A stretch of DNA of 64,000 bases from the NCBI GenBank assembly GCA_024180945.1, contig JAKSGN010000003.1, forward strand, positions 2,542,001 to 2,606,000. The letters are read 5' to 3'. This DNA comes from Macrophomina tecta. Lineage: Eukaryota > Ascomycota > Dothideomycetes > Botryosphaeriales > Botryosphaeriaceae. The notes beneath the pieces are model-generated. The model was not told the DNA's origin and ran no database searches. It saw only the letters and a program-made list of their open reading frames with translations. The number at the start of each line of letters is the position of its first letter. Position 1 is the first letter of the stretch. Both the position numbers and the translations under genes were made by a program. Shown here in pieces: positions 37,404 to 47,403 of this stretch.

Positions 37404-39075
37404 GTTTATAATATAGATTCTAAAGAGTTTCTACTTATAGAAGATAATCTTCTTTATATATTAATTTATTTATTTCTTAGCGCTCTAGTTCTTCTTATCT
37501 TTAACTAAGAGGATGGCCTTTATAGCTTTATAGATAATAGTAAGAAGCGTATTAAAGGTATTCTTTATTAGTAGTTTTTTTATAATAAAATCTATTATCT
37601 AGACTTCTTTTAGAATAAAAGAATTCTAGATTAGATAAAGTTTTCTATATAGCGCGTAGCGCTTTATTATATATAGTTAGTATTTCTAGTACTATACTAA
37701 GTATACTTATAATTTCTTTATTATATTCTTAATAAAGATTATAGATCTAATATGATTATATATTCTCTAGTATCCGCTATAATATTATTTATTATATACT
37801 ATTTTAAATATCTTCTTTTTAACTATAGAAGGGATATAAAGGCGATATCTTTTATTTTCTAGATTTATATAGTAGATTATTTTATTTCTTAGAAAGAATT
37901 ATAATTTCTATATAGTCTCTAAATTCTTATTTTTTTTATAGCGTCTATATAAAGCGTTCTCGTAAGCTAATATAATTATATTTAGTATTACGCGGTCTTT
38001 CTTCGTATTCTTAAGCTATTAGTCTCGGCCGTATTTTTTAATTTTACTTAGGAGGCGTTCGTTAGGTCTAAAAGAAAGTTTTAGCGTTTCTACTTTCTTC
38101 TTTATATTATTATATCTAGCCGCGATATATCTTCTATTAGTAAATTCTTTTCTAGTATAACTATTTTCGTAATTTTATTATCTATTTATTCTCTTTCTTT
38201 ATCGCTACTTTCTACTTTTAGTCTCGCGTTTTTAGTTAGCGGCGCTTTATTATTTTATACTATATATTAAGTCTTTTTTAGGGTTTTATATTTTTAATAC
38301 GTTTTTATTTTCTCTTACGCTTATTTCTATACTAACTTTTCTAGTTCTTTCGCATCTCTTTTATATATATTTTTTTTATCTATTTTTCTTATTTTATTTA
38401 GAATCTCTAATATTCTTTACTAGTATATATTCTTACGATATTTCTTAGTAATACACTTCTTTATTTTATCCGGTATTTCTACTACGGTAACTATAAAGAT
38501 TAGTATAGAATCTAATAAATTCTTATTTTTATTACTCGTTTCTTCCCACTTCTTAATTAGACGGCTTAAAGTATCGAATACTAAATAGATTCTACTAGAA
38601 TAATACTATACTTTTATTATAAATTACGAAATATACTAGCTAGCTATAACTAGCTTTAGATTTATCTTATTAGTAGCTAAGGTCGTTTATAAGTTATAAT
38701 ACTACGCGATAAAGATTACTATATAGTAATCTATAAAAAAATAGACCTCCTTTACTAATTCTATATATAATAAATACTTAATTTTTCGTAGCGTCTATAC
38801 TATTTCTACTACTTTAAGTTTCATTAGCTAGTACTAGGTCTCCGCTAATTTTAATACTCTAGAAAGAAATAGAATTAGTTAGATCTTTTTATTAGGCTAG
38901 AATAATACTCTTTCTTCTTATATTACTAGCTCCGGGTTATCTTTAACGTAATATAGTAACGCTTTAATTCTCTACTTAGATATATTAATATCGATATATA
39001 ACCGCCTATTAGAATTATAGTATATAAGCTATAGAAGATCTTTTAAATATTTTCTTATTATATTATACGCCGCTA
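37404..39075 (-). pseudogene. E integrase to RT remnant
   Basis: Reverse complement of D about 30,916-32,590: start of the integrase core, zinc region, RNase H and the last part of reverse transcriptase. It stops at 39,075 at a point corresponding to D about 30,916, where E is deleted and where the DNA transposon has inserted. Confidence 0.88.
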
Positions 39076-39119
39076 ACGTATCCCACAAGCGAGCGTGCCA
39101 CATAAGCGAGTGTGCCACC
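39076..39119 (+). repeat. Left terminal inverted repeat (44 bp)
   Basis: Begins ACGTATCCCACAAGCGAGCG and pairs with 40,882-40,925 with one mismatch (position 28, T here, C in the other end). It contains two similar copies of an AAGCGAG-centred motif, probably transposase binding sites. Confidence 0.92.
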
Positions 39120-39194
39120 TTACCAAACCCAACCCACTTTAAGTACAACTAACTCTGCAACGTCCTGCAAAATCGACTATTTCTAATAGGTACG

Positions 39195-40844
39195 CTATTC
39201 TACAGTAGTTTCCGCACCTTTTTGACATGTACGAGAATTATGTCCAGTTTCGCCGCACTGCCCACATCGCCGTCGTTTTCTCGCTGGCCCCTCCGATTGC
39301 GCACCACTTTGGCGCGTTTCCCGCGAAATCTGTTGGTTAACAGCAGCTCCATCGATTAAATACTGCCCCTCCTGAACCGTAAGAGTCCCTCGCTTCTGAA
39401 TCCGCTTTTTCTGCCGCTTTTTACGTCGCGTTGCGGCCTCGTTTGCCTTTTGAAGATTCGCGACTTCCGCCTGCAGAAGAACAGCCGAATGCGCCATCAT
39501 TTGAGCCCCCTTAGCAAGCTGGTTCAGCGCATCGTTGATTGGCGTTGGTGAGCTGTTCTGATGCTTTGCAATCCGGTTCCTAATAAGCTCAGTCTGAGAG
39601 GCTAATTCAGCTGGGTTGTGCGGTGTTTGAGCGTCCCAAGTTATGGCCTCTGCCTGCGGGCGTGTCGGCGTCCGAAGCTTGACATCGAGCTTGGAAATCA
39701 CGGCCTCTGGATCGAGCGGGACCAGTCCTGCGCCTCGGAACCCGCCTACGATATTCTGCTGCGTAAATGCGGCTTCGAACGCCGTTTTGAACGCAGGCAG
39801 AAACTCGAGCTTCGTGATGTGGTTGATGTGAGATCGCATCAGCTCTTCAACCTGCTTTCCGTACGCCTTCTTGAGAGGCGCAAAACAGCCTACATCGAGC
39901 GGCTGGAGGAGATGCGATGAATGCGCAGGCATGAAGAGCGTGATGATCTTGCGTTCCTGGCAGAACGCGTCGAATTCGGCCGAATTGTGGCTCGCGTGGC
40001 CGTCAAGAATCAGAAGTCGCCATGCTCCAGTTGTGCGATCCTTTGTGTGCTTTTCGAAGTGCTGCAGCCACTGCAGACCAAGCTCGTTCGTCGTCCAGCC
40101 GTTTTCGCTTAATGCGATGACCCAATTGCCTGGTACGTCGTCGCTGTACCAAGCAGAAAGGTGGTGTTGTCCCTTGAAAATCACGAACGGCGGAATCGCC
40201 CAGCCCTCGGCGTTGACTCCCTGGATCACCGTAACCCACTCGCGATTGCCTGGCTGGACTGATTTGGGTCGAGCGCGTCGCTCCAATGCTGTGACAACCA
40301 TTCCGGCTGCAATCATGCCCATGAGGAAGCCGGCTTCATCGAAGTTGTAGATGTCACCGTTCACGATCCCATACTTCGTGATAGTGTTCTGGACGAGCTG
40401 AAACCATTGCGTGATAAGCTCTGGGTCCTCGCATTTAGCTCGCTGATAGTCATACTTTCGATTCAGACGTGTTTTTAGCTCGGGAGTCCGTCTTACGAAG
40501 TTGGAGGGCCAGTTCTTGCCAACGGTACCTCCGGCGCGGTCGGCGAGTAGCTTATTTGCCATACCTTCAACAGCACTTAATCGCGGCGGAAATCCTCGCG
40601 AATCTAGATCGAGGACACGTTTGACAAGAACTGATTCCTCGATATTAGTAAGCTTTCGAGAGTTGGGCGTGCAATCGCGTCGAGAAGGAATCCTGTCGCG
40701 TCGTCGCTTAAGGGTCATCCGATTAACGTTAAACGTCTTTGCAGCGAGCCGATTGCTTTGAATTTGGCCTTGATCGATAGCTTGCTTCGCTAAAGCTATC
40801 TGAGCTTCATGTAAGATGGATTGAGCGTGGGTTGGCTGATGCAT
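39195..40844 (-). CDS. DD35D transposase with C-terminal zinc knuckle, 549 aa
   Basis: Transposase of the pogo/Fot1 lineage. It binds the inverted repeats and catalyses excision and insertion at TA. One uninterrupted frame, no intron. Residues about 10-60 form a helix-turn-helix (NRLAAKTFNVNRMTLKRRRD), followed by a CENP-B-like DNA-binding region (about 60-135). The DDE core has Asp169 in YNFDEAGF, Asp281 in LILDGHASH and Asp317 in LLQPLDVGCF, with 35 residues between the last two. A probable coiled coil covers about 435-470, a very basic stretch (RRKKRQKKRIQKR) about 473-485, and a CCHC knuckle (C527, C530, H535, C540; CGQCGETGHNSRTC) near the end. The knuckle is less common in this family. 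No stops, frameshifts or RIP bias are visible, so the gene may be active. Confidence 0.96.
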   Translation of the reverse strand: MHQPTHAQSILHEAQIALAKQAIDQGQIQSNRLAAKTFNVNRMTLKRRRDRIPSRRDCTPNSRKLTNIEESVLVKRVLDLDSRGFPPRLSAVEGMANKLLADRAGGTVGKNWPSNFVRRTPELKTRLNRKYDYQRAKCEDPELITQWFQLVQNTITKYGIVNGDIYNFDEAGFLMGMIAAGMVVTALERRARPKSVQPGNREWVTVIQGVNAEGWAIPPFVIFKGQHHLSAWYSDDVPGNWVIALSENGWTTNELGLQWLQHFEKHTKDRTTGAWRLLILDGHASHNSAEFDAFCQERKIITLFMPAHSSHLLQPLDVGCFAPLKKAYGKQVEELMRSHINHITKLEFLPAFKTAFEAAFTQQNIVGGFRGAGLVPLDPEAVISKLDVKLRTPTRPQAEAITWDAQTPHNPAELASQTELIRNRIAKHQNSSPTPINDALNQLAKGAQMMAHSAVLLQAEVANLQKANEAATRRKKRQKKRIQKRGTLTVQEGQYLIDGAAVNQQISRETRQSGAQSEGPARKRRRCGQCGETGHNSRTCQKGAETTVE

Positions 40845-40881
40845 TGTTGGTTGAAGCTAGGGTGTCGCGTTTTCTTGGTTG

Positions 40882-40925
40882 GGTGGCACACTCGCTTGTG
40901 TGGCACGCTCGCTTGTGGGATACGT
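40882..40925 (-). repeat. Right terminal inverted repeat (44 bp)
   Basis: Reverse complement of 39,076-39,119 apart from one C/T difference. It lies 37 bp upstream of the transposase start and so must also contain part of the promoter. Confidence 0.92.
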
Positions 40926-41071
40926 TATATAAAAGTAGTTAATTATTATTAGAACGCCTTTTAACAGCGGCTATTTATTTATACTATACTATTTTTCTTC
41001 TCTAGGCGGCTTAAGGCCGCTACTATTTCTAGAAAAGAATTTTTTTCTTACTAACTACCATATTCTAATAA
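40926..41071 (-). repeat. Truncated upstream LTR of E (146 of 200 bp)
   Basis: Matches the D/E LTR from TATATAAAAG to the end ATATTCTAATA; the first 54 bp (internal side) are missing. Followed by ATACT, the E target duplication. Confidence 0.9.
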
Positions 41072-41076
41072 TACTA

Positions 41077-44000
41077 ACTAATAAGAAAGTTAATACTCTA
41101 GCTAAGTAACTTAAGAACCTAGTAATTAGTATAGATAAGTACTTTTTAATTACTTTAGCTAAGAAAATTCTAGATAAAGCTCTAAACTATCTAATTCGTA
41201 ATAATATTCTATTAAGAGCGCGCTTTATAATTAAGCTTATACTCGATTACTTATAGAATTAATTTAATATATCTAGAAAAAATAGGGGTAACTCTTAGAG
41301 CTAAAACTTTAGCTTAGGACTATATAATAATAGCTATTACTACGGTAGGTACGGAGAAAAATACTATTAGCCTAAGAAGTATATAGATATAGTATACGAT
41401 TAAGACTAAAACTATTAATATTAGAATAATAGACGATAATTCTTTTTTAGACGATTATATAATCTAATAGATTAGCCGTTAGCTTTAGGCTATAATAATA
41501 AGCTTTAAACGCTTAAGGCTAAAGTAATAGAAAAAGGTTATTCTAAGAAAAATAAAAAATTTATAACGATTAAGAATATTTTAGATACTAACTACTTCTA
41601 AATAAATAATAAATTAGATATAAAGAACTTTAAACTCTAGACTAATACGTAAGATATTTTTAGTTTAGATTTTAATAAGAATCTAGTACGGGTAATATAG
41701 AAATAGCTAAACTACGCTAGTAAGAAAAAGAGACTAGTACCTAATAAAGATATTAGAAAGAAGTATCTAGATACTATTAAAAAATTTAGACCTAGACGTA
41801 TCTAGAAAATTAATAATAATAAGGTAGAAAGAATACTAGAAAAATAAGTAAAAAAAGTAAAAAGTTTCGTACGAGGTAAGCTAAGTACTACTATAGAGCC
41901 TTTACGTAATTAGTATATGCCCGAGGGCCGTAGAACGAGTTTAGAAAGATTATAGACTTTACTCGCTATAGAGAACTAGCTAGAAGATATTAGATTAATT
42001 ATTAATCTAGCTACGTAAAGACTACTTAAGGCGATAGAGCTATATAAAAAACTCTTTTAGATATACGCTAAATAAAATAAGGTATATAATATAGTAAAGA
42101 AAGCTTAAAGCTCTAGGTATAAAATAATACGCTAAATATAACTAGTAAAAGCGGCTTAGCTATACTTCTAAAAAACGAAGCTATAAGAAGTAGTAATATT
42201 ATAATTAATAATTATAAACTCAATAATAAGCCTAGAAAGAATAAGCGGCTCGAAAGCCTATAACTTATATAATATAATAGGTCGGGTACTAACTACGAAG
42301 ATATACTCTATTAGTAGAGGTTTAGTAAGCCTATATATAGATTAGATAATTAATATTCTCTTTAATACTAGGTTAGAGATAAATATAATTTCTAAAAGCG
42401 TGGCTAAGAAATATAGCCTCTTCGTAAAAATCCTACTAAAAAGAATTAAAATCTATAAGATTATACCTATTACGGGTCTAGCGGTAGATTTTATTAGATT
42501 TATTTTATTTATCTATCTATAGCTTAGATTATCGAACTTCCTAGTTACTTTCTTTATATTAGAGTATAGTAGTATCGATACTATTATTAGTACTCTATAG
42601 ATATAGTTCGCTAGCTTCGGGCTATAGTATTAGACTAATAGAAGAGTTTTATATTAGATATACTTAATACTAAATAAGGTAAAGATTACTTTCTATATAA
42701 GTTAGCGCGATAAATTACTAGACTACTAAAAGGTTAATATTTAGCTAAGGATTAAAGAAGTAGACGAGGATAATAAAAAGTATTTAAAAGACTAAGTAGA
42801 ATTAGATATATAAAAGCCCGGGCCTACGTAGTAATTTTAGTAAAAAATAAAGTTCTAGTAGAAGATAGTAATATAAAGTTATAGACGTAGCATTTTACGC
42901 TAGTATATATAGAGAATAAAGGTAAAGACCCTCTAAAAGAGATAGTTAAGATAAACTAATAAAAAGACGCTAAGATACTAGAAGACTTATATCTAATTAG
43001 ATATAAGTTTCTAGTTCGTATACCTAAAGACTTATATCTAGCTAAATATAAGTCTTTTACTAAAAATACGCTAAACCTTAAGTATTCTTCCGTAAGTAAG
43101 AATAGTAAGTAGCGCGTATAAATATATAATAATTTTTTTATATTTCTCTTTATCTTAACCTGTTTTAATAATTTATCTATTGCGAATAATTCGTTTTGGC
43201 GTAGAAAGTTTAAGAAACTAAAAGAAAGGTTAATTCTCTAAAAAAACTAAAAAAAATAAGTAAGTATAATATATAAAAGAAAAGCTAATAAAGTATAACT
43301 AATAGATAATTCTAATTCGAATAAAAGCGTACCCTAGATAAATTAGCTTTAGAAATAAAAGGCTATTAAATAGAAATAAGCTATTTTAGCTAGACTATTA
43401 AATGACCTCTATAATTACCTAGTTACTAAGAAGTTTAGTAAACTAGTAAAAAGAGCTCGCCTAACCCTAAAGTAAATTAAGAAACTAAATATTAGTAATA
43501 TAGTAACTAAGTAAGAAAAAAAGCTACTACTTAAAATACTCTTTAACTATAAATAGGCGTTATTCTAGACCTTTAAGAAAAAAGAAGAAATTAGTAGTAG
43601 AGTTATATTATTCACTATAATTAAAACTATTTCGTATAAACTATAGTAAGTAAAAAAAATTTAAGTCCTAAGAGCTCTTTAAAAGAAAGTTATTACAATA
43701 CTAAAAGATAGACTAAAGAAGAGAGTTCTAGAGTATAATAATTTTTTATATTAAAATCTATTTTTTCTAGTAAAGAAGAAGAATAAAAAGTACTACTTAA
43801 TTAATTCTACGATTAATATTAACCGCGTAATAATTAGAAACATATACTTTCCTCTAAACTTTAATAAATTTGTAAAGTACTTCTCTAGAAAGAAGGTTCT
43901 TAGTCTTTTAGATTTTTTTTTTAAGTACGACTAGACACCTCTAGCGAAGAAAAGCTAAAATCTAATAGCTTTTAATACTCTAATCGGTCTTTTATGTTAT

Positions 44001-46900
44001 ACGACTATTTCGTAGAAAGTAACTAACTTAGTAGCGTAGTTTTAGTACGCTATTATATTTATCCTTAAAGATTATATTCTATAAAAAGCTTAGAACTACA
44101 TTAATAATATTATAGTTAATAAACTATAGTCTAACTATAAAAATAAAGAAATCGAACCTAATTTATAAAAATTTATAGTTAAATATATCTAGAACCTTAA
44201 TACTACGCTTTATGATATAGAGAGAGCGGGCTATATAATCTTAGTAAAAAAAACGTACTTCTACTAAAAGAGTATAGCTATTCTAGGCTATATATATAAT
44301 ACTAATAGAAGGCACCCTAATCTAAAAAAAATTAAGAAGATTCTAAATTAGCTATTCTATTAGAATTAATAAGAAGTACGCGAATTTTTTAGACTCTATA
44401 GTTACTATTAAGTATAGATATTCTATTATAGTATAAGTACTAAACCGTTATATAATCTTCTTAAGAAGAACGTTGTCTTTAAATAGATAAATAAGTACTA
44501 AGAAGCTATAAATAAGCTTAAAGTAGCTATTACTTTTTTCTCTTCTCTAATACCGATTAATTATAAGAAAGGCTATAGTAAAATTATAATATAAGTAGAC
44601 GCCTCGAAGTATAAATAGAGCGTATATTTAGCTTAGATAGACCGTAATAGAAAAAGATACCCTATACGATTTAAGTCTAGGGTCTAGTTCTTAGCTAAGA
44701 AAAAGTATAATAGCGATAAGCTAAAATATAAAGTACTTATATATAGACTAAAGCGGTTCCGCTATTAGCTCTATAAAGTATAATTTATAGTAAAAACGGA
44801 CTACGAAGTCCTAGTTACTTAACTTTAGTATATAGTAATAAATTTATCTAGTATATTAATTACTAGATAGCTTACCTAGATCTATCTTATAAATTTTAAG
44901 GTACGATATATTTCTAGAAATAAGAATATTATAGCCGATACGTTATTCCGTAGAAGGCTTAGACCCGAGAAATAAGAAGAAATAGATAGAAACTTAAATA
45001 ACTAGATAGATACCTAGCTTAGTCGACTAAAAACTAAGAACCCTAGTAAAGAGAACTCGGGATTAAGAACTAGAAACTAGAAAAATAAACGCCCGGAAAC
45101 TAGGGCCTTAGAAATAAAGAATTTTAAAGCGGGAACTAGAGATTATAAGCTTAGGATTTCTAATAACTAGAATTAAGGAAACTAGAAAACTAAACTCTAA
45201 GAAACTAGAAAATAGAAATCTAAGAGCCTAGAAAATCTAGTACTATAAGATCTAAGGTCTAGAATCTTAAGATATCGTATTTTTTCTATAGAAATAGCTA
45301 AAGATAGCGGTTAAAGAAAAAATTAAACCCTTACTTAAAAAGAACCTAGTATCGGGTACCCGCTAAATAAGATATATTAATTAAAGTAATAGTTAGATAT
45401 CGCTTAGTAGTTAACGACCTTATATAGGCTACTACAGCTAACGAGAAAGAAATTTACTAGTTTTAAAAGAAGAGCGCTTAAGTATATAATTTAGAAGCGT
45501 ATATTATTTTAAAAAGTAATAAGAACTAGTCTAATTCGAAGAATAATAGATAGTAATAAAAAAAAGTAAGAGGTAATTTGTTTACTATATAATAAGTATA
45601 GTTATAAAGAAAGAGAGGCTATATACTATAAAATAGCTAATTAATACTACTAACTAGAAGTATAGAAGAATATTAAAAAGTACTATACTATCTACGTAGA
45701 GTATTAGCGTAGAAACGCGGTATAAAAGAAAGCCTAGCTATATCTATTATAGAGTTTAGCTATAAAAGAAAAATAGAAAATTAATATAATAAAAATACTA
45801 TAAGTAAGAGAATATAAGTTTATTATAATAGCCCGCGAATCTATATCTAACTAGCCTAAAGAAAGAATACTAAGAAAAAATACTTTAAAAGCTATTACTA
45901 AATTTATCTATAGAGATATTATCTATAGATATAGATATCTAAGAATTATTACAATTAATAGAGGCCCGAAGAATAAAAATAAAGTAGAGCGCCTACTAGC
46001 TTAATACGAAATTAAGCGAGTAGAAATTTTAGCCTATTATACTATAGCTTATAGATTAGTAGAAGTAAAATATAAACTAATTAGAAATTTCTTAGTAAAG
46101 CTTACCGCTAAAATAAACTAAGAGTAGCCTAATTATTTCTATACTATACTTTAGATAGACCGCTCTACGGCTAAAGTAACTACTAGAATAATACCGGCTA
46201 AGCTTTTATATAAGAGCGATTTATTTCTTTTAGTAGACCTTAAAGTAAAAAATTAGAAGACTATTAACTAGAAAACTATAAAAATAATAGAGAAGCTTCT
46301 AATAGCTAAAGTAAAAGAGCTTAACCGTAGAAAAAAAGCTAAAGAAATAGTAGAGCTACGTATAAAAAGAAAAAAAAAAGCTTATAAAAAATACTTTAAT
46401 AAGTATTATCGCCTTTATAATAAGAATAAGCCGTTACTTCTAGAAACCCTAGTATTATTATATAAAACTAAGAACTTTACATAGTAGAATAAGAAGTTTA
46501 TCTTTCGCTAGAAAAAACTATACTAGGTAACTTATATTAATATAAAGATAAGAATCTACTATTTAGCTAAGTTAGATAGTACTAAGTTAAAAGAAATAGT
46601 ACTAGTAAATAGATTAAAGTATTTTAATATAAGAGAAGGCTAAAAGTAGGTAAACCTTTAAAAAGCTAAGATAAATAAGCGGTAATATTAGCGAATTAGT
46701 CGATAAGGTTATATTACTATATCTAATTCTTAAGAAATTAGATAACCCGAGAAGTATTAACTATAATATACGTATCTAGTAATGCGCTCGAAGAAATAAT
46801 ACTAGCGAACTAGGTAAAAAATAATGAAAAATATAGTAAATAAAAATATACTATTTAAATTTAAAATATATAGAGTTAGACTTAGCTTTATTTCCTTCGA
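41077..46900 (+). pseudogene. C gag end and pol remnant: protease, RT, RNase H, integrase
   Basis: Plus-strand gypsy polyprotein. Protease-like NTRLEINIISKSVAKKY at about 42,362-42,412. Reverse transcriptase about 43,700-44,450 with KVLSLLDFFFKYDQTPLA and YINNIIVNKL (about 44,095-44,125) in place of the Asp pair. RNase H about 44,590-44,950 (VDASKYKQSVYLAQID and ADTLFRR). Integrase about 45,590-46,400 with ARESIS, TINRGPKNKNKVERLLAQY and AYRLVEVKYKL. It is of a different lineage from A/B and D/E. Between RNase H and integrase (45,010-45,270) there is a low-complexity tract of ACTAGAAA-like units. Inactivated by RIP. Confidence 0.88.
42985..43057. repeat. Pair of palindromes in C (protease-RT spacer)
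   Basis: Two palindromes: 42,985-43,008 is perfect with half-site ACTTATATCTAA, and 43,026-43,057 is near-perfect. Same family as those at 19,384, 46,929, 50,685 and 50,728. Confidence 0.85.
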
Positions 46901-46928
46901 TTAGTTATAGTAAGTAGTAGTAAGTAGA

Positions 46929-46956
46929 AGACTTATACCTAGCTAGATATAAGCCT
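46929..46956. repeat. Palindrome in C after integrase
   Basis: 28 bp, half-site AGACTTATACCTAG; two mismatches to perfect symmetry, both explainable by transitions. Confidence 0.8.
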
Positions 46957-47403
46957 TTCGAGTATAGACTAAGAAAGCTAAATAGCTAAACCGTTTATTA
47001 CTAAATAAAAGAGCTAAGTAACGTAATAGATAGTATAAGATTATACTAATTAGGCTATATATAGCCGAAAAAGAATTAGTGGGTACGCTATAAATAAAGT
47101 ACGCCTATTTATAAATAAAAATATAAGAGGCTAGCTATCTAGAGTAGCTTTCTCTTTTATTAGAATTATAGGTCTACCTATAGATATAGCTATACGCGTA
47201 CGAATATAGGGTCTAACTTTCTAGACGAGGTACACGCGGTATGTAGCTAAATATAAGAATCTAGAATATATTAATATACTAACTATAGTAGACTAACCTA
47301 TACTCTTTATCTTTATTACTAAAGTTCTTTTAAGCCTCTTATTTTAAAAGAGTTTTACTTTATAAATTCTTATTATTTTATTCTCTTATACTCTTATATT
47401 TAA

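Larger units (their letters stand above)
39076..40925 (-). mobile_element. pogo/Fot1-type DNA transposon, apparently intact, 1,850 bp
   Basis: A cut-and-paste element of the Tc1/mariner-pogo group with 44-bp terminal inverted repeats and a TA target duplication (39,074-39,075 and 40,926-40,927). Its GC content and its full set of CpA/TpG contrast sharply with the RIP-mutated DNA on both sides, so it arrived after most RIP had happened. It carries one gene. I put the ends at ACGTATCCCAC...; the inverted repeat extends through ACGTA, and beyond it the flanks match the E element. Confidence 0.95.
20813..41071 (-). mobile_element. Gypsy retrotransposon E, inverted, internally deleted (about 6.6 kb left)
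   Basis: Same family as D but on the minus strand, inserted in C with a perfect ATACT duplication (20,808-20,812 and 41,072-41,076). Own sequence: 20,813-25,630, 37,404-39,075 and 40,926-41,071. Compared with D it lacks about 5.1 kb (gag, protease and the first part of reverse transcriptase, plus 54 bp of one LTR). It is interrupted by D and by the DNA transposon. Confidence 0.92.

Noticed and set aside
39081..40920. Transposon ends at TCCCAC/GTGGGA
   Set aside because: The inverted repeat extends five more bases (ACGTA) on both sides, those bases do not match E, and the resulting TA duplication then joins E sequence cleanly.
20813..41071. E and D as one composite element with three or four LTRs
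   Set aside because: Each LTR pair has its own perfect target duplication (ATACT and TCTTA) and opposite orientation, so two independent insertions.
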